A stretch of 64,000 nt of DNA from positions 62,001-126,000 of the forward strand of contig NZ_JAQNDA010000005.1 in the NCBI RefSeq assembly GCF_028369065.1, given 5' to 3'. The notes beneath the pieces are model-generated. The model saw only the letters and a list, made by a program, of their open reading frames with translations, made no database searches and had not been told where the DNA came from. The DNA comes from Marinobacter sp. SS21. Its GTDB lineage: Bacteria; Pseudomonadota; Gammaproteobacteria; Pseudomonadales; Oleiphilaceae. A program made the translations under genes and the position numbers. Below, one piece after another: positions 33,402-43,471 of this stretch; positions within the stretch are counted from its first letter, which is position 1, and each line of letters starts with the position of its first letter.

Positions 33402-34157
33402 TTATAACCGTTCCGGGGAGAATACGATTTCAACCCGGAACCGGTTGCCTTCCTTGTTGCCCTCCGGTGGTGCCGGATAGGGACTCGCGCTCAGCGCGCC
33501 CTGGTATGCCGCCCGATCGATGATCGGATTGCCCGACGAGCGAACCACCGAAGCCCCAATCAGCGCACCATTATTCATCAGCATTAATTCGATCTGCACC
33601 GGTGCCGGCTGACGGCGGGCGAGTGTCGCCGCCAAGGCATGGGCGAACTGGCTGCGGGCGTGCTCGGCGATACGAACGGCCAATGCGGTCAGGTAGGGCG
33701 ATGTTGGCGCAGGCTCGCTAAGCTGCGTCACGACATCGAGTTGTTCCGTTGCGGTTTCAATGGGTTCGTCCTGTGCTGCCTTATCGGCTGGCGCCGGGGT
33801 GCTGGTGCTCATCGGAGCCGTTTGCGGCGGTTTGGTGGGTGCAGGCGCTGGTGGTTCCGGATCGGCAACCCTCTGGCTGGCCGGTCTGCTCGGTACCGCC
33901 AAGGTGGACGGTGTGGGCGCCGGCAGGGCGGCAGGACGGTGCGGCACGGCTTCGGTTGGCGGGGGTGTCGGCAGACTCTCGCGACTGCCGGGCTGCGCCA
34001 GCGAGATTTTAATAACGCCTTGGTCTGGCCGGTCATCGGGGAGATTGATGAATGGCAGGAACGCCACTACCAGGGTGTGCAGCGTCAGCGCGACGGACAA
34101 GGCCAGCAGCAGCCGGTACTTCGCCGGAAAGGCGTTGCGGCGTCCGGTGTCTAACAT
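33402..34157 (-). CDS. TonB-like energy transducer family protein
   Basis: 251 residues. An N-terminal membrane anchor (about 15-37, LLLALSVALTLHTLVVAFLPF) is followed by a proline-rich periplasmic spacer (about 60-140) and a C-terminal TonB-like domain with IELMLMNNGALIGASVVRSSGNPIIDRAA. This is the TonB architecture, though the C-terminal domain is short and lacks the clear YP box (it has YPAPPEG near the end). No exbB or exbD is nearby. It could serve one receptor or another envelope process. Confidence 0.82.
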   Translation of the reverse strand: MLDTGRRNAFPAKYRLLLALSVALTLHTLVVAFLPFINLPDDRPDQGVIKISLAQPGSRESLPTPPPTEAVPHRPAALPAPTPSTLAVPSRPASQRVADPEPPAPAPTKPPQTAPMSTSTPAPADKAAQDEPIETATEQLDVVTQLSEPAPTSPYLTALAVRIAEHARSQFAHALAATLARRQPAPVQIELMLMNNGALIGASVVRSSGNPIIDRAAYQGALSASPYPAPPEGNKEGNRFRVEIVFSPERL

Positions 34158-34211
34158 GAAAAACGGGCGACTCCTGGTTACAGCGGCCGGTTGGCTCGGG
34201 CAGGTGCGGGA

Positions 34212-36422
34212 TTAACCCGCCGCCTTGCCCTTGAGTGTGCTGACGACGGCATCCAGTGCCCGGTCGATCAACGCGCCCTGCTCCAGGACGGTCAGGCGGC
34301 CCCGGCGCATCTCATGCGCGAGTTCGGTGCGCTTTTTCTCGATGACCTTGAGGCCCATGCGATTGACGAATACAAAGCAGTCGGCTTCCTCGATGACGGC
34401 GGTCAGTTTGCAGCGGAAGCTGGCGCCGTTGACCAAACCAAATTCGACCCAGGTGCCGATGTCGATGGCATCCACCTTCTCGATGAACTCGGCAATGGCC
34501 GCATCTTCAAGCTCCTGCTGCCGCTCAATGGCGCTTGGGTGTTGTGGCTCGGGCGGTTGTTCCGGCTCCGGCCCTTTGGCCGTCTCCCGGGCCTCTGCCA
34601 GGGCGTGGGTGCGAAAGGCCTCGGTCAATTCGTGCTTGAGGTCGCTCATCATGCCATCGAGCTTGCTGGAATTGTACGAGACTTCCTCCAGGCCGGCACG
34701 AAGGGATTTCAGCAGTCCGGGGACAACCCGTACCCATTGATCACGGGCCTCATCCTCCAGGTGGGGGTGCAGGCACCAGATCAGATCGTCCACCACGCGT
34801 ACCGCGCTGTTCCAGCGGTTTTCCACATCGTTGCGTAGATAGGCCAGGAACATGACCCGACTCCAGCCGTTCGCCAGAATGTCATGAACGGCATCCGAGA
34901 TGGTGTGCTGCGACAGTTTTTCCTGCAGCAGCTTGTCGACGGTTTCCTGGGCTTTTTGCGACTTGATGCGGCCCCGCTCGGATTCCCGGGTTCGCTGTTC
35001 CACCAGAGATGCCCGGCGGTTCTCCCGCGCCAGGAACTGTTCAAACTCGTCACCAAGTTGCTCGAACAGCGAGATGTCGCCGTCAAATTCCTCAAGAATG
35101 CGCAGCACGATGGTGTGGATCTGGTTATAGAGCTTGTCGCGGGTCTTCTCGTCACTTTCGCTCCAGCCGATACCGGCACGGGCGAGGGAGTTCAGCAACC
35201 GGCGGGCGGGGTGGGCCGCCTTGCTGAAGAAAGATTTGTCCTTGATGACCACCTTGAGCATGGGGATTTGCAGGCGGCTGATCAGAACCTGGATCGGGGC
35301 TGAAAGGTTGTAGTCGTCGAGGATGAACTCGAACAACATGGATATCAGGTTGATCAGGTCCTCGTCCGCTTCGTTCAAGGCGGGTTTCTTGCCGTCCGAG
35401 GTTTCGGTGCTGCGCAACAGACTTTCGACGACCTGGTGCAGGTCGAGCACCAGCGGCTTGCCATCGCTGAGATCGCCGGAGGGCGCATCCTGAGGGATCT
35501 GTGGCAAAGACGCCAGCAAATGCATCAGCTCCGGGCCGCCCACCACATGAATATTGGGGTCGGCCGCTCGGGGGTGGTGGCCGCTAACCTGCCGCTGACG
35601 GTTGAGCAGTTGGCGAATCTGCTCAAACAACGCTTCGTTCTCAGGGCTGCTGTCGGCAGCTTGCGTGGCGGTCTGCGGCGTGGATTGAGTCTCTCCTGAC
35701 GGTGCGCTGGCTTTTTCGTTGGTTTTGCCGTGATAGCGAAAATTGGGAATGATGCCCGCCTGGATCAGGATTCGGTTGGCTTCGTCCAGCAGCATGCCCA
35801 GATTGGAGACGACATAGCGATCAAACTGCTTGAGAACGATGAGGCGTTCGCGTATCTGGATCTCAAGTGCTTGCGTGGCCTCAACAAATGCCGAGCAGAG
35901 GTGTTCCGGGGCGAGCGGATTGACCGGGGTATCCTCGCTGGCATCGGGATAGATCACCGAAAACCGGGTTTGCAGCTGAATGAGAGGGCCCTGAAAGTGC
36001 GCACGGGATTTGGTGACCATGGCGTTCAGCGCGACCTGTTCTTCGAGGTCGTCGTCCTGAACCAGGGTTAGGTTGTCTAGCGTGGCTTTTTCTGTGGCTG
36101 GTTCCGCGGACGCGGCGCTGCCGGCCCGGGGAGGGTGGTCAAATAACTCATTCACCGAGATCTGGAATTGCCGTTCAATGCCCCTGCGCTTGATTCGGAT
36201 CTCGCGCATGGCTTCAAAGTAGCGATTCTGTTCGTTATTGCTGCGCGCGTTATTGGCCAGCTCGAATAACGAATCGTCAACAGCATCAAAAGCCCCTTGC
36301 AATAAATCGCATAGCCCGGCGGTGACGGTGTCACGAATCCGTACCACTTCCAGTGGAAGTTTTGATTTACTGCCGGCATCCCTGTGCTCACGGAGATAAT
36401 GTATGCCGGACTGCTTTTTCAT
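34212..36422 (-). CDS. DUF1631 family protein
   Basis: 736 residues, as usual for DUF1631. The protein is strongly charged and helical, without signal peptide or membrane segment. The C-terminal 95 residues (IGTWVEFGLVNGASFRCKLTAVIEEADCFVFVNRMGLKVIEKKRTELAHEMRRG) look like a PilZ-type barrel, as expected for the C terminus of this family; PilZ domains can bind c-di-GMP, but the RxxxR motif is not evident. Some databases label such proteins thymidine phosphorylase, which has no support here. It is a single gene read leftward. Confidence 0.86.
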   Translation of the reverse strand: MKKQSGIHYLREHRDAGSKSKLPLEVVRIRDTVTAGLCDLLQGAFDAVDDSLFELANNARSNNEQNRYFEAMREIRIKRRGIERQFQISVNELFDHPPRAGSAASAEPATEKATLDNLTLVQDDDLEEQVALNAMVTKSRAHFQGPLIQLQTRFSVIYPDASEDTPVNPLAPEHLCSAFVEATQALEIQIRERLIVLKQFDRYVVSNLGMLLDEANRILIQAGIIPNFRYHGKTNEKASAPSGETQSTPQTATQAADSSPENEALFEQIRQLLNRQRQVSGHHPRAADPNIHVVGGPELMHLLASLPQIPQDAPSGDLSDGKPLVLDLHQVVESLLRSTETSDGKKPALNEADEDLINLISMLFEFILDDYNLSAPIQVLISRLQIPMLKVVIKDKSFFSKAAHPARRLLNSLARAGIGWSESDEKTRDKLYNQIHTIVLRILEEFDGDISLFEQLGDEFEQFLARENRRASLVEQRTRESERGRIKSQKAQETVDKLLQEKLSQHTISDAVHDILANGWSRVMFLAYLRNDVENRWNSAVRVVDDLIWCLHPHLEDEARDQWVRVVPGLLKSLRAGLEEVSYNSSKLDGMMSDLKHELTEAFRTHALAEARETAKGPEPEQPPEPQHPSAIERQQELEDAAIAEFIEKVDAIDIGTWVEFGLVNGASFRCKLTAVIEEADCFVFVNRMGLKVIEKKRTELAHEMRRGRLTVLEQGALIDRALDAVVSTLKGKAAG

Positions 36423-36640
36423 GGCTGACTCCTGTTACGCCTCAACCGGATACATGACCGAGCTACACTGCTTCTATTATGATTATGCGCGTAATTTACC
36501 GTAATTCCTTGCAAGGTAAAATGACCAATTGGTTATTGCCTGCTCAGGCGGTTCCCGCGGGATCGGCAACTTACCCTATTCCCCGGATCCCGCCCGGGGG
36601 AACACTGCCCTCTATACCAGTCTCGTCAACATGGGCTCCG

Positions 36641-37243
36641 TCAACTGGTGTAGACGGGGCCAATGCCCATGCTCCAGATAACAACACTGATCGCCAACAA
36701 GGCGACCAGCATCACCAGGCCCACGGTCAGAACCGACGACGCAAACATGAAACCTCGCTCCGCCGGAATCTTCATCAGGATGGGCAGCCCCTCATAAAGC
36801 AGGTAGACGGAATAAGCAATGGCAATCAGGCCGACCAGCATGTTCACCCAGATGTTCGGGTAGGCGGCAATGACGCCCAGCAAGAACACCGGGGTTGCGG
36901 TATAGGCTGCTAGTGTGACTCCGTGTGGTTGCTTCTCCCTGACTTCATACGTGGCAGCAAAAAAGTCAATGAACCGGCCGATGATGTAGATGCCGGCCAG
37001 CATGGCGGCATAAAACAGCACGCACAGCTGCAATGCGCTGCTCGTGGTCAATCGGATAACCTGACCATCTCCGATTTGCCAGCCTACCTGGGTGCTGCCG
37101 TAGTACCCTGCCGCGGCTGGTATCAGGGCGAGTAAGAATATGTGCCCAAAATAAAGCTTACTGACTGATTCTGAATCTTTTCTGATGGCTTCCCACTCCT
37201 GATCCGGGTGGGTGAGCAGACCAATAGTATGCCCCAGACTCAT
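36641..37243 (-). CDS. Yip1-domain inner-membrane protein
   Basis: 200 residues with about five membrane segments. The start SLGHTIGLLTHPDQEWEAIRKD is the usual Yip1 family N terminus, and the helices with LLALIPAAAGYYGS, FYAAMLAGIYIIGRFIDFFAATY, AYTATPVFLLGVIAAYP, and IAYSVYLLYEGLPILMKIP complete the pattern. The bacterial members have unknown function. The ATG at 37243 with AGGAG eight bases before it is preferred over the GTG three codons upstream. Confidence 0.86.
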   Translation of the reverse strand: MSLGHTIGLLTHPDQEWEAIRKDSESVSKLYFGHIFLLALIPAAAGYYGSTQVGWQIGDGQVIRLTTSSALQLCVLFYAAMLAGIYIIGRFIDFFAATYEVREKQPHGVTLAAYTATPVFLLGVIAAYPNIWVNMLVGLIAIAYSVYLLYEGLPILMKIPAERGFMFASSVLTVGLVMLVALLAISVVIWSMGIGPVYTS

Positions 37244-37385
37244 GGCTCGCACTCCTGTTTTTATTATGCACGACTGCCATTTCAGTGTTGAATCTGGTGC
37301 CTGTCAGGTCAAGGCTGTGCTTAAAATATGATCTTCCAACCCGTGAAGCGGCTATAACGGAATCGCATATAGCCCTGGCCACGAC

Positions 37386-38660
37386 TCAGTGGCTGCGGCC
37401 ACGACGTTTGAGTGGATGAACGATGGCGGCTTTGACGACGTTGTCCTTGATCTGCAGCACTTCGATCCGATGGTTCTCAACCCGCAGGCAGATGTTGGTC
37501 TCGGGAATGGATTCCAGGGTCTCGGTGATCAGGCCATTGAGGGTTTTGGGGCCGTCGGTAGGCAATTTCCAGCCCAGTGTCTTGTTGATGGTGCGTACGG
37601 CGGCGGTGCCGTCAATGATGTAGGTGCCGTCATCTTGCGGAATGATGTCCGGGCTGGTGGCCGCGTAATCGGTGGTGAATTCCCCGACGATCTCCTCAAG
37701 AATGTCTTCCAGGGTGGCGATGCCCAGCACTTCGCCGTACTCGTCTACCACGATGCCGAAGCGGCGCTTGCCTTTCTGGAAGTTGATTAACTGGGTGTTG
37801 AGTGGGGTGCTTTCAGGAATGAAATAGGGCTCCCGGCACAGTTGCATCAGCATGGCCTTGTTGATGTCGTCCTGCATCAGCAGCTTGGAGGTGTTGCGCA
37901 GGTGCAGTACGCCCTGAATGTTGTTGATGTCGCCCTTGTACACGGGCAGGCGGGTGTGCTGGCTGCTGCGCAGCTGCCGAATGATGGTGTCCAGATCGTC
38001 GTCCAGATCGATGCCCACCACTTCGTTCCGGGGGACGAAGATGTCGTTGACGGTGACGTTCTCCAAATCCAGGATGCTGACCAGCATGTCCTTGTGTTTG
38101 GTGGGAATCAGGGCGCCGGCTTCGTTAACCAGGGTGCGTAGCTCCTCCCGGCTGAGGTGGTCGTTGGCGGCGTCCTGCGCCGACACTCCGATCAATTTCA
38201 GGATGGCCCCAGTGAACAGGTTGACCAGCCAGACCACCGGGTAGAGGACCTTGAGCATGGGCGCCAGGGCGTGGCTGGCGGGAAAGGCGATCTTTTCTGG
38301 GAACAGCGCAGCGAGGGTTTTTGGGGTGACTTCGGCGAAAATCAGGATGACGATAGTCAGAAGCAGCGTCGCGATGGCAATGCCGGCATCGCCCCAGATC
38401 CGTATGGCAATTACGGTGGCAATAGCGGAGGCCAGTATGTTGACGAAGTTGTTGCCGATGAGGATAACGCCAATCAACTGGTCGGTGCGCTGGAGCAGGT
38501 TTTGCGCCCGTCGGGCGCCTTTGTGGCCGGTTTTCGCCAGGTGCTTCAGGCGATACCGGTTCAGCGACATCATGCCGGTCTCGGAGCTGGAGAAAAATGC
38601 GGACAGTAAAATCAGCCCCGCGAGGAGTGAAAACAGCGCCGGAAGCGATGCCTCGTTCAA
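37386..38660 (-). CDS. CorC/HlyC-family transporter with CNNM and CBS domains (YfjD/CorB)
   Basis: 424 residues. An N-terminal CNNM membrane domain (about 1-190, FSSSETGMMSLNRYRLKHLA) is followed by a CBS pair (VNDIFVPRNEVVGIDLDDDL, then FGIVVDEYGEVLGIATLEDILEEIVGE) and a CorC_HlyC domain at the C terminus. The family is linked to Mg2+/Co2+ efflux. Its place beside ypjD and ffh matches E. coli yfjD. It is leftward, with ypjD 82 bases upstream on the same strand. Confidence 0.93.
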   Translation of the reverse strand: MNEASLPALFSLLAGLILLSAFFSSSETGMMSLNRYRLKHLAKTGHKGARRAQNLLQRTDQLIGVILIGNNFVNILASAIATVIAIRIWGDAGIAIATLLLTIVILIFAEVTPKTLAALFPEKIAFPASHALAPMLKVLYPVVWLVNLFTGAILKLIGVSAQDAANDHLSREELRTLVNEAGALIPTKHKDMLVSILDLENVTVNDIFVPRNEVVGIDLDDDLDTIIRQLRSSQHTRLPVYKGDINNIQGVLHLRNTSKLLMQDDINKAMLMQLCREPYFIPESTPLNTQLINFQKGKRRFGIVVDEYGEVLGIATLEDILEEIVGEFTTDYAATSPDIIPQDDGTYIIDGTAAVRTINKTLGWKLPTDGPKTLNGLITETLESIPETNICLRVENHRIEVLQIKDNVVKAAIVHPLKRRGRSH

Positions 38661-38741
38661 GAGAGGGAATCCTTATGTTGCGGATGAGTAGCGAAAATAG
38701 GGGGTCATCGCGACTGCTGTCAAGCTTTGCGGTTGCCTGGC

Positions 38742-39548
38742 CTAGCCTGCGTGGTGAAACACCAGTTCCAGCACGAATTTGCTGCCATAGAAGCCAAGCA
38801 TCAGCAGTGCGCAGCCGGTCAGGGTCCAGCGGCTCGCGGTGAGGCCGCGCCATCCCTTGGTGTAGCGCCCAATGAGCAGGGCTACAAACACCGCCAGCGA
38901 CATCAGCGAAAAGATGGTCTTGTGGGCAATGTTCTGGGCGAACAGGTCGTTAACGAACATGGCGCCGGTGGCAATCGCCAGTACCAGCAGGACCACGCCG
39001 GCCCAGACCATTTCGAACAGCAAGGATTCCATGGTCTGTAGCGGTGGCAAGTTGCGGACCAGCAGGCTGTTGTAGTTGTGCTTGAGCTTCCGGTTCTGAA
39101 AGTAGAGCAGAGCGGCCTGGGCGGCGGCAAGGGTAAGCAGGCTGTAGGCCGTGATCGAAAGTGTGATGTGGGACAGCATCCCGTAGTTGTCGTCTGCCAC
39201 CAGCCGCGATGTGGCGGGTGTCGCCAGTAGCATCAGGATGGTCAGTCCGGCCAGGGGATAGATGGCAAGAGCCAGGTTGTGGACCGGTTTGCGAATGCCC
39301 AGTGCCAGCAGCAGGGCGACGATCAGCCAGGAAATCAGCACCGAACTCTGGAAAAAGCCCAGGTCGAAGCCGCCGTCGTGATGAATAGTTTGCCAGATCA
39401 GCAGGCCGTGACTGGTCAGGGCTAGAGCGCCCACCAGGCTGATGATCGCCAGATTGGTGTGAACGCGTCCGCGAAAGCTGAGCGCCTGTAAGGCGGTGCC
39501 GACGCTGTACAGAAAGAGTGAGATCACCGCGAGAATCAGCGTTCCCAT
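38742..39548 (-). CDS. ypjD: CcsA-like inner-membrane protein YpjD
   Basis: 268 residues with about eight membrane segments. It has the cytochrome-c-assembly (CcsA) pattern, including LLATPATSRLVADDNYGMLSHITLSITAYSLLTLAAAQAALLYFQNRKLKH and a late NIAHKTIFSLMSLAVF motif. YpjD homologues sit divergently from ffh throughout Gammaproteobacteria. The role in E. coli is not settled; a heme-handling role was inferred from the fold. The start is ATG at 39548. Confidence 0.93.
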   Translation of the reverse strand: MGTLILAVISLFLYSVGTALQALSFRGRVHTNLAIISLVGALALTSHGLLIWQTIHHDGGFDLGFFQSSVLISWLIVALLLALGIRKPVHNLALAIYPLAGLTILMLLATPATSRLVADDNYGMLSHITLSITAYSLLTLAAAQAALLYFQNRKLKHNYNSLLVRNLPPLQTMESLLFEMVWAGVVLLVLAIATGAMFVNDLFAQNIAHKTIFSLMSLAVFVALLIGRYTKGWRGLTASRWTLTGCALLMLGFYGSKFVLELVFHHAG

Positions 39549-39747
39549 GTCGTCCTTACTTGTTGTCGATCGGGGCTTGGGGGCCTTGAGGCGTTCGAGA
39601 CGGGCTCATAGGCGGGTTTGTTATTCAATGATTTGACTCGGCTGGTCGTTTAAGCGCGATAGTCTGGTTATAATGTCGCGATTGTGCAACCGGAATCAAC
39701 CGGTTCCCTGTTCATGCATCCATTAATCAGGGGTACGGATTTACGCT

Positions 39748-41127
39748 ATGTTTGAGAACCTGACAGATCGACTCTCGGGCAGTCTCCGGAAAATTTCCGG
39801 CCAGGCCCGGCTCACCGACGACAATATCAAGGACACGTTGCGGGAGGTGCGTAAAGCGCTGCTTGAAGCGGATGTGGCCTTGCCGGTGGTCAAGGCGTTC
39901 GTCGAAAGCGTGCGCAAGCGGGCGGTTGGTCAGGAGGTTCAGCGCAGCCTGACCCCGGGTCAGGTCTTTGTCCGTGTGGTCCAGCAGGAGCTGGAGCGCG
40001 TCATGGGAGAAGGCAACGAGGCGCTGAACCTGGCGGTTCAGCCCCCTGCGGTCATCATGATGGCGGGCCTGCAGGGCGCCGGTAAGACCACCACGGTTGC
40101 CAAGCTGGCGCGGCTGCTGAAAGAGCGTGAGAAGAAGTCCGTGCTGGTGGTCAGTGCCGACGTCTATCGTCCGGCCGCCATTAACCAGCTCGAGACACTG
40201 GCGAACGAGGTGGGTGTGGCGTTCCACCCCAGTAGCACCGACCAGGATCCCATTGTCATTGCTGAGGGCGCTATTGATGCCGCCCGCAAGAAGCACATCG
40301 ATGTCGTCATCCTCGACACCGCGGGCCGTCTGCATGTGGACGAGCAGATGATGGGCGAGATCAAGCGGCTCCACAACGCGGTGAGCCCCGTCGAGACCTT
40401 GTTTGTAGTCGACTCCATGACCGGGCAGGACGCCGCCAACACCGCCAAGGCGTTCAATGACGCGCTGCCGCTGACCGGGGTGGTGCTCACCAAAACTGAC
40501 GGTGATGCCCGCGGTGGTGCGGCATTGTCGGTTCGCCACATTACCGGGAAGCCGATCAAGTACCTCGGTGTGGGTGAGAAAAGTGACGCCCTGGAGCCGT
40601 TTCACCCGGACCGGGTGGCGTCACGGATTCTGGGTATGGGCGACGTGCTCTCCTTAATAGAAGAGGCGGAGCGTAAGCTCGACCAGAAGAAGGCTCAGAA
40701 GCTCACCGCAAAGATCAAGAAGGGCAAGAGTTTCGATCTGGAAGATTTCCGCGACCAGATCCAGCAGATGAAGAACATGGGGGGCATTGGCGGGCTGCTC
40801 GACAAACTGCCGGGTATGGGCCAGATGGCGCAGGTGGCCCAGCAGCAGGTCAATGACAAGAGTATTGGGCAGATGGAGGCGATCATCTGTTCGATGACGC
40901 CGAAAGAGCGGCGCTATCCGGATACCATTAATAATTCCCGCAAGCGCCGGATCGCCGCCGGCTCCGGTACCCAGATTCAGGACATCAACCGATTGCTGAA
41001 GCAGCATAAGCAGATGCAGAAAATGATGAAGAAATTCAGCAAGAAAGGTGCGATGGCCAATATGATGCGTGGTATGGGTGGCATGATGCCGCCGGGTGGC
41101 GGAATGCCGCCCTTTGGTCGTATGTGA
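39748..41127 (+). CDS. ffh: Signal recognition particle protein Ffh
   Basis: 459 residues. The N domain (1-85) is followed by the G domain with GLQGAGKTTTVAKLA (G1), LDTAGRLHVDEQMMGE (G3) and TKTDGDARGGAALS (G4), and the methionine-rich M domain at the C terminus, which binds 4.5S RNA and signal peptides. It ends in a run of Gly/Met/Pro. Ffh targets membrane proteins to FtsY and the translocon. A TATAAT at 39669-39674 may be its promoter, about 75 bases ahead of the start. Confidence 0.98.
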   Translation: MFENLTDRLSGSLRKISGQARLTDDNIKDTLREVRKALLEADVALPVVKAFVESVRKRAVGQEVQRSLTPGQVFVRVVQQELERVMGEGNEALNLAVQPPAVIMMAGLQGAGKTTTVAKLARLLKEREKKSVLVVSADVYRPAAINQLETLANEVGVAFHPSSTDQDPIVIAEGAIDAARKKHIDVVILDTAGRLHVDEQMMGEIKRLHNAVSPVETLFVVDSMTGQDAANTAKAFNDALPLTGVVLTKTDGDARGGAALSVRHITGKPIKYLGVGEKSDALEPFHPDRVASRILGMGDVLSLIEEAERKLDQKKAQKLTAKIKKGKSFDLEDFRDQIQQMKNMGGIGGLLDKLPGMGQMAQVAQQQVNDKSIGQMEAIICSMTPKERRYPDTINNSRKRRIAAGSGTQIQDINRLLKQHKQMQKMMKKFSKKGAMANMMRGMGGMMPPGGGMPPFGRM

Positions 41128-41136
41128 AAATCAGAG

Positions 41137-41149
41137 GCACCCTAGGTGC
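41137..41149 (+). terminator. Short hairpin after ffh
   Basis: GCACC (41137-41141), CTA, GGTGC (41145-41149), then an AT- and T-rich stretch without an uninterrupted T-run. It could be a weak terminator between ffh and the rpsP operon, which likely has its own start, with TAGAAT at 41181-41186 as a weak -10. Confidence 0.4.
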
Positions 41150-41280
41150 ATTAGCTGTTTTCTTTGGCGCTTTTTTGGCATAGAATAGCGCCCCTTTCGA
41201 GTATGGGTCTTCGTATCAGCCGTTCGCGGTCTGGTGCGAATCGTACAAAGTTCGTACAACTGAACAGGATATTGGTCGAA

Positions 41281-41520
41281 ATGGTAACAATCCGTTTGGC
41301 TCGTGGTGGCTCCAAGAAGCGCCCGTTCTACCATCTGACAGTCACTGACAGCCGCAACTCCCGCGACGGTCGTTTTATCGAGCGTGTTGGCTTCTTCAAT
41401 CCGGTTGCCCGTGGCCAGGAAGAGCGCCTGCGTGTAGATCGTGATCGCGTTAACTACTGGCTCGGCCAAGGCGCCCAGACCAGCGATCGTGTTACTCAGC
41501 TGCTGAAAGGCGCCGAGTAA
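41281..41520 (+). CDS. rpsP: 30S ribosomal protein S16
   Basis: 79 residues, usual length. It starts [25 protein letters not shown], contains [14 protein letters not shown], and ends VTQLLKGAE. It is needed for 30S assembly. The start is the internal ATG at 41281, as homologues require; an AGGA lies 11 bases upstream. It leads the conserved rpsP-rimM-trmD-rplS operon. Confidence 0.98.
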   Translation: MVTIRLARGGSKKRPFYHLTVTDSRNSRDGRFIERVGFFNPVARGQEERLRVDRDRVNYWLGQGAQTSDRVTQLLKGAE

Positions 41521-41545
41521 TTCCGATTTTGGCCGAGGTGGTGGC

Positions 41546-42073
41546 ATGACACAGCGTTCGCAGGAAACTGTGATTGGCCGGATTTCCTCGGTGTATGGCG
41601 TCAAGGGATGGTTAAAGGTCTATTCCTATACCGATCCCATCGACGGCATTCTGAAGTACCCCGGCTGGACATTGGTCCAGGATGGGCGGCGTAAGCCGAT
41701 CAAGCTTGAGGATGGTCGCCGACACGGACCGGGCATCGTCGTTAAGTTCGCCGGTGTCGGAGACCGGGATGTGGCGCGCGGTTATTGCGGCGCCGACATC
41801 GTTGTGCCGACCGAATCGTTGCCTGAGTTGCCCGAGGGTGAATTCTACTGGCACCAGCTGGAAGGATTGACGGTCTCGACGGTGTCGGGCGACTGCCTGG
41901 GTCAGGTGCATCACCTGATGGAAACCGGTTCCAACGACGTGTTGGTGGTTCGGGCGAACGCTGAGTCCATCGATCAGCGGGAACGCCTGGTTCCCTACCT
42001 CCCCGATCAGGTGGTCCGGGAGATTGATCTTGCTGCCGGAACCCTGGTGGTGGACTGGGACCCGGAGTTCTGA
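41546..42073 (+). CDS. rimM: Ribosome maturation factor RimM
   Basis: 175 residues. The N-terminal RimM beta-barrel (VIGRISSVYGVKGWLKVYSYTDP) is followed by the PRC-barrel domain (LPEGEFYWHQLEGLTVSTVSGDCLGQVHHLMETGSNDVLVV). It helps 16S rRNA processing and binds S19. It lies 25 bases after rpsP and 3 bases before trmD. Confidence 0.98.
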   Translation: MTQRSQETVIGRISSVYGVKGWLKVYSYTDPIDGILKYPGWTLVQDGRRKPIKLEDGRRHGPGIVVKFAGVGDRDVARGYCGADIVVPTESLPELPEGEFYWHQLEGLTVSTVSGDCLGQVHHLMETGSNDVLVVRANAESIDQRERLVPYLPDQVVREIDLAAGTLVVDWDPEF

Positions 42074-42076
42074 CGG

Positions 42077-42835
42077 GTGTGGATCAGCGCAATTAGTCTG
42101 TTTCCGGAGATGTTCGGGGCGGTCACGGACGTTGGTGTTACCGGTCGGGCTGTTCGGGACGGTTTGCTCAAGTTCGAATGTTGGAACCCGCGTGATTTCA
42201 CGCATGACCGGCATCGCACCGTGGATGATCGGCCTTATGGTGGCGGTCCGGGGATGCTGATGAAGATTCAGCCCCTGCGGGATGCCATCCATGCCGCTCG
42301 GGAGGCTGCGCCAGGTAAGGCTTGCGTGGTCTATCTTTCGCCTCAGGGTGAGACCCTGAACCAGTCGGTGGTGGAATCACTGGCGGCGGCGGAGAACCTG
42401 ATTCTGGTCGCCGGGCGCTACGAAGGTGTTGATGAACGCCTGATCATGACGGAAGTCGATCGGGAGGTGTCGCTGGGCGATTTCGTGTTGTCCGGTGGCG
42501 AACTGGCAGCCATGTCAGTGATTGATGCGGTTACACGCCTCATCCCCGGAGCGCTGGGTCATGCGCAGTCGGCAGAGCAGGACTCGTTTGCCGACGGTTT
42601 GCTGGATTGTCCGCACTACACCCGACCGGAAGTTTACGAAGGTTTGGCCGTGCCGGACGTGTTACTAGGCGGTCACCATGGCCAGATCCGGCGTTGGCGA
42701 CTGAAACAGTCGTTGAGGCGAACCTGGGAGCGACGCCCCGACCTGCTGGAAGAGCGGGTGTTTACGGACGAAGAGCGTGAGCTGCTGGATGAAATTTTAA
42801 ATGAACCGGGTGCCTCTGAGCGATCAGGGCATTAA
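42077..42835 (+). CDS. trmD: tRNA (guanine-N1)-methyltransferase
   Basis: 252 residues of the SPOUT class with a deep trefoil knot. [18 protein letters not shown] and the AdoMet-binding [16 protein letters not shown] and [17 protein letters not shown] motifs are intact. It methylates G37 of tRNAs to prevent frameshifting. A GTG start at 42077 gives [13 protein letters not shown] and follows rimM directly. Confidence 0.98.
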   Translation: MWISAISLFPEMFGAVTDVGVTGRAVRDGLLKFECWNPRDFTHDRHRTVDDRPYGGGPGMLMKIQPLRDAIHAAREAAPGKACVVYLSPQGETLNQSVVESLAAAENLILVAGRYEGVDERLIMTEVDREVSLGDFVLSGGELAAMSVIDAVTRLIPGALGHAQSAEQDSFADGLLDCPHYTRPEVYEGLAVPDVLLGGHHGQIRRWRLKQSLRRTWERRPDLLEERVFTDEERELLDEILNEPGASERSGH

Positions 42836-42860
42836 GAGATTGGGTATCAGGAGCAATACG

Positions 42861-43217
42861 ATGAGCGGCAAGAACAACATCATCAGTCAGATTGAAGCAG
42901 AACAGATGACCAAGGAAATCCCAGCGTTTGCGCCGGGTGATACCGTGGTTATTCAGGTGCGCGTAACCGAAGGCAACCGCGAGCGTCTGCAGGCGTTCGA
43001 AGGCGTGGTTATCGGCAAGCGTAACCGTGGTCTGAATTCCTCCTTCACCGTTCGTAAGATTTCTTACGGCGTGGGTGTTGAGCGTACTTTCCAGACTTTC
43101 TCCAAGCTGATCGACAGCATCACCGTTAAGCGTCGCGGTGACGTGCGTCAGGCCAAGCTGTACTATCTGCGTGACCTGTCCGGTAAGGCTGCTCGTATCA
43201 AAGAGAAGCTGGGCTGA
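42861..43217 (+). CDS. rplS: 50S ribosomal protein L19
   Basis: 118 residues. Starts [23 protein letters not shown], with [28 protein letters not shown] and [43 protein letters not shown]. It lies at the 30S-50S interface. CAGGAG is 8 bases ahead of the ATG at 42861. A strong terminator follows at 43272. Confidence 0.98.
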   Translation: MSGKNNIISQIEAEQMTKEIPAFAPGDTVVIQVRVTEGNRERLQAFEGVVIGKRNRGLNSSFTVRKISYGVGVERTFQTFSKLIDSITVKRRGDVRQAKLYYLRDLSGKAARIKEKLG

Positions 43218-43271
43218 TTCGCTCCACTCTGGGGTGATCGGTAAGCTGGACACTGGGTGTCCGGCACGGTC

Positions 43272-43300
43272 AAAAAAGGCAGCCACTGGCTGCCTTTTTT
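43272..43300 (+). terminator. Rho-independent terminator of the rpsP operon
   Basis: Six A, then GGCAGCC (43278-43284), ACT, GGCTGCC (43288-43294), then six T (43295-43300). The symmetry means it can also work leftward. It ends the rpsP-rimM-trmD-rplS operon 50 bases after rplS. Confidence 0.92.
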
Positions 43301-43471
43301 GCGTCTGGAGCGGTCCTCGGAGAAGACCGTCGATACACGGCCTGCATGCGCATTGGCTGCGCGGCGCGGATGTGGTCGCAGGCGAGTTTGTCGAAGCATG
43401 GCAGCGGACTGTGCCGGTGTGATGGCTGGCGTTGTGGCTAAGGCTGAGGTGCTGATTGACTGGGGGGTTGA

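Noticed and set aside
34212..36422. Thymidine phosphorylase annotation for the DUF1631 protein
   Set aside because: No phosphorylase motif is present. The protein is long, charged and helical with a PilZ-like end.
36423..36640. A gene in the space between the DUF1631 and Yip1 genes
   Set aside because: The open frame there has no homology features. The region holds a possible minus-strand promoter and a GC-rich palindrome near 36575-36600 only.
43301..43471. A thioesterase or small gene between rplS and xerD, as found in Pseudomonas
   Set aside because: Only about 170 bases, with no convincing reading frame.
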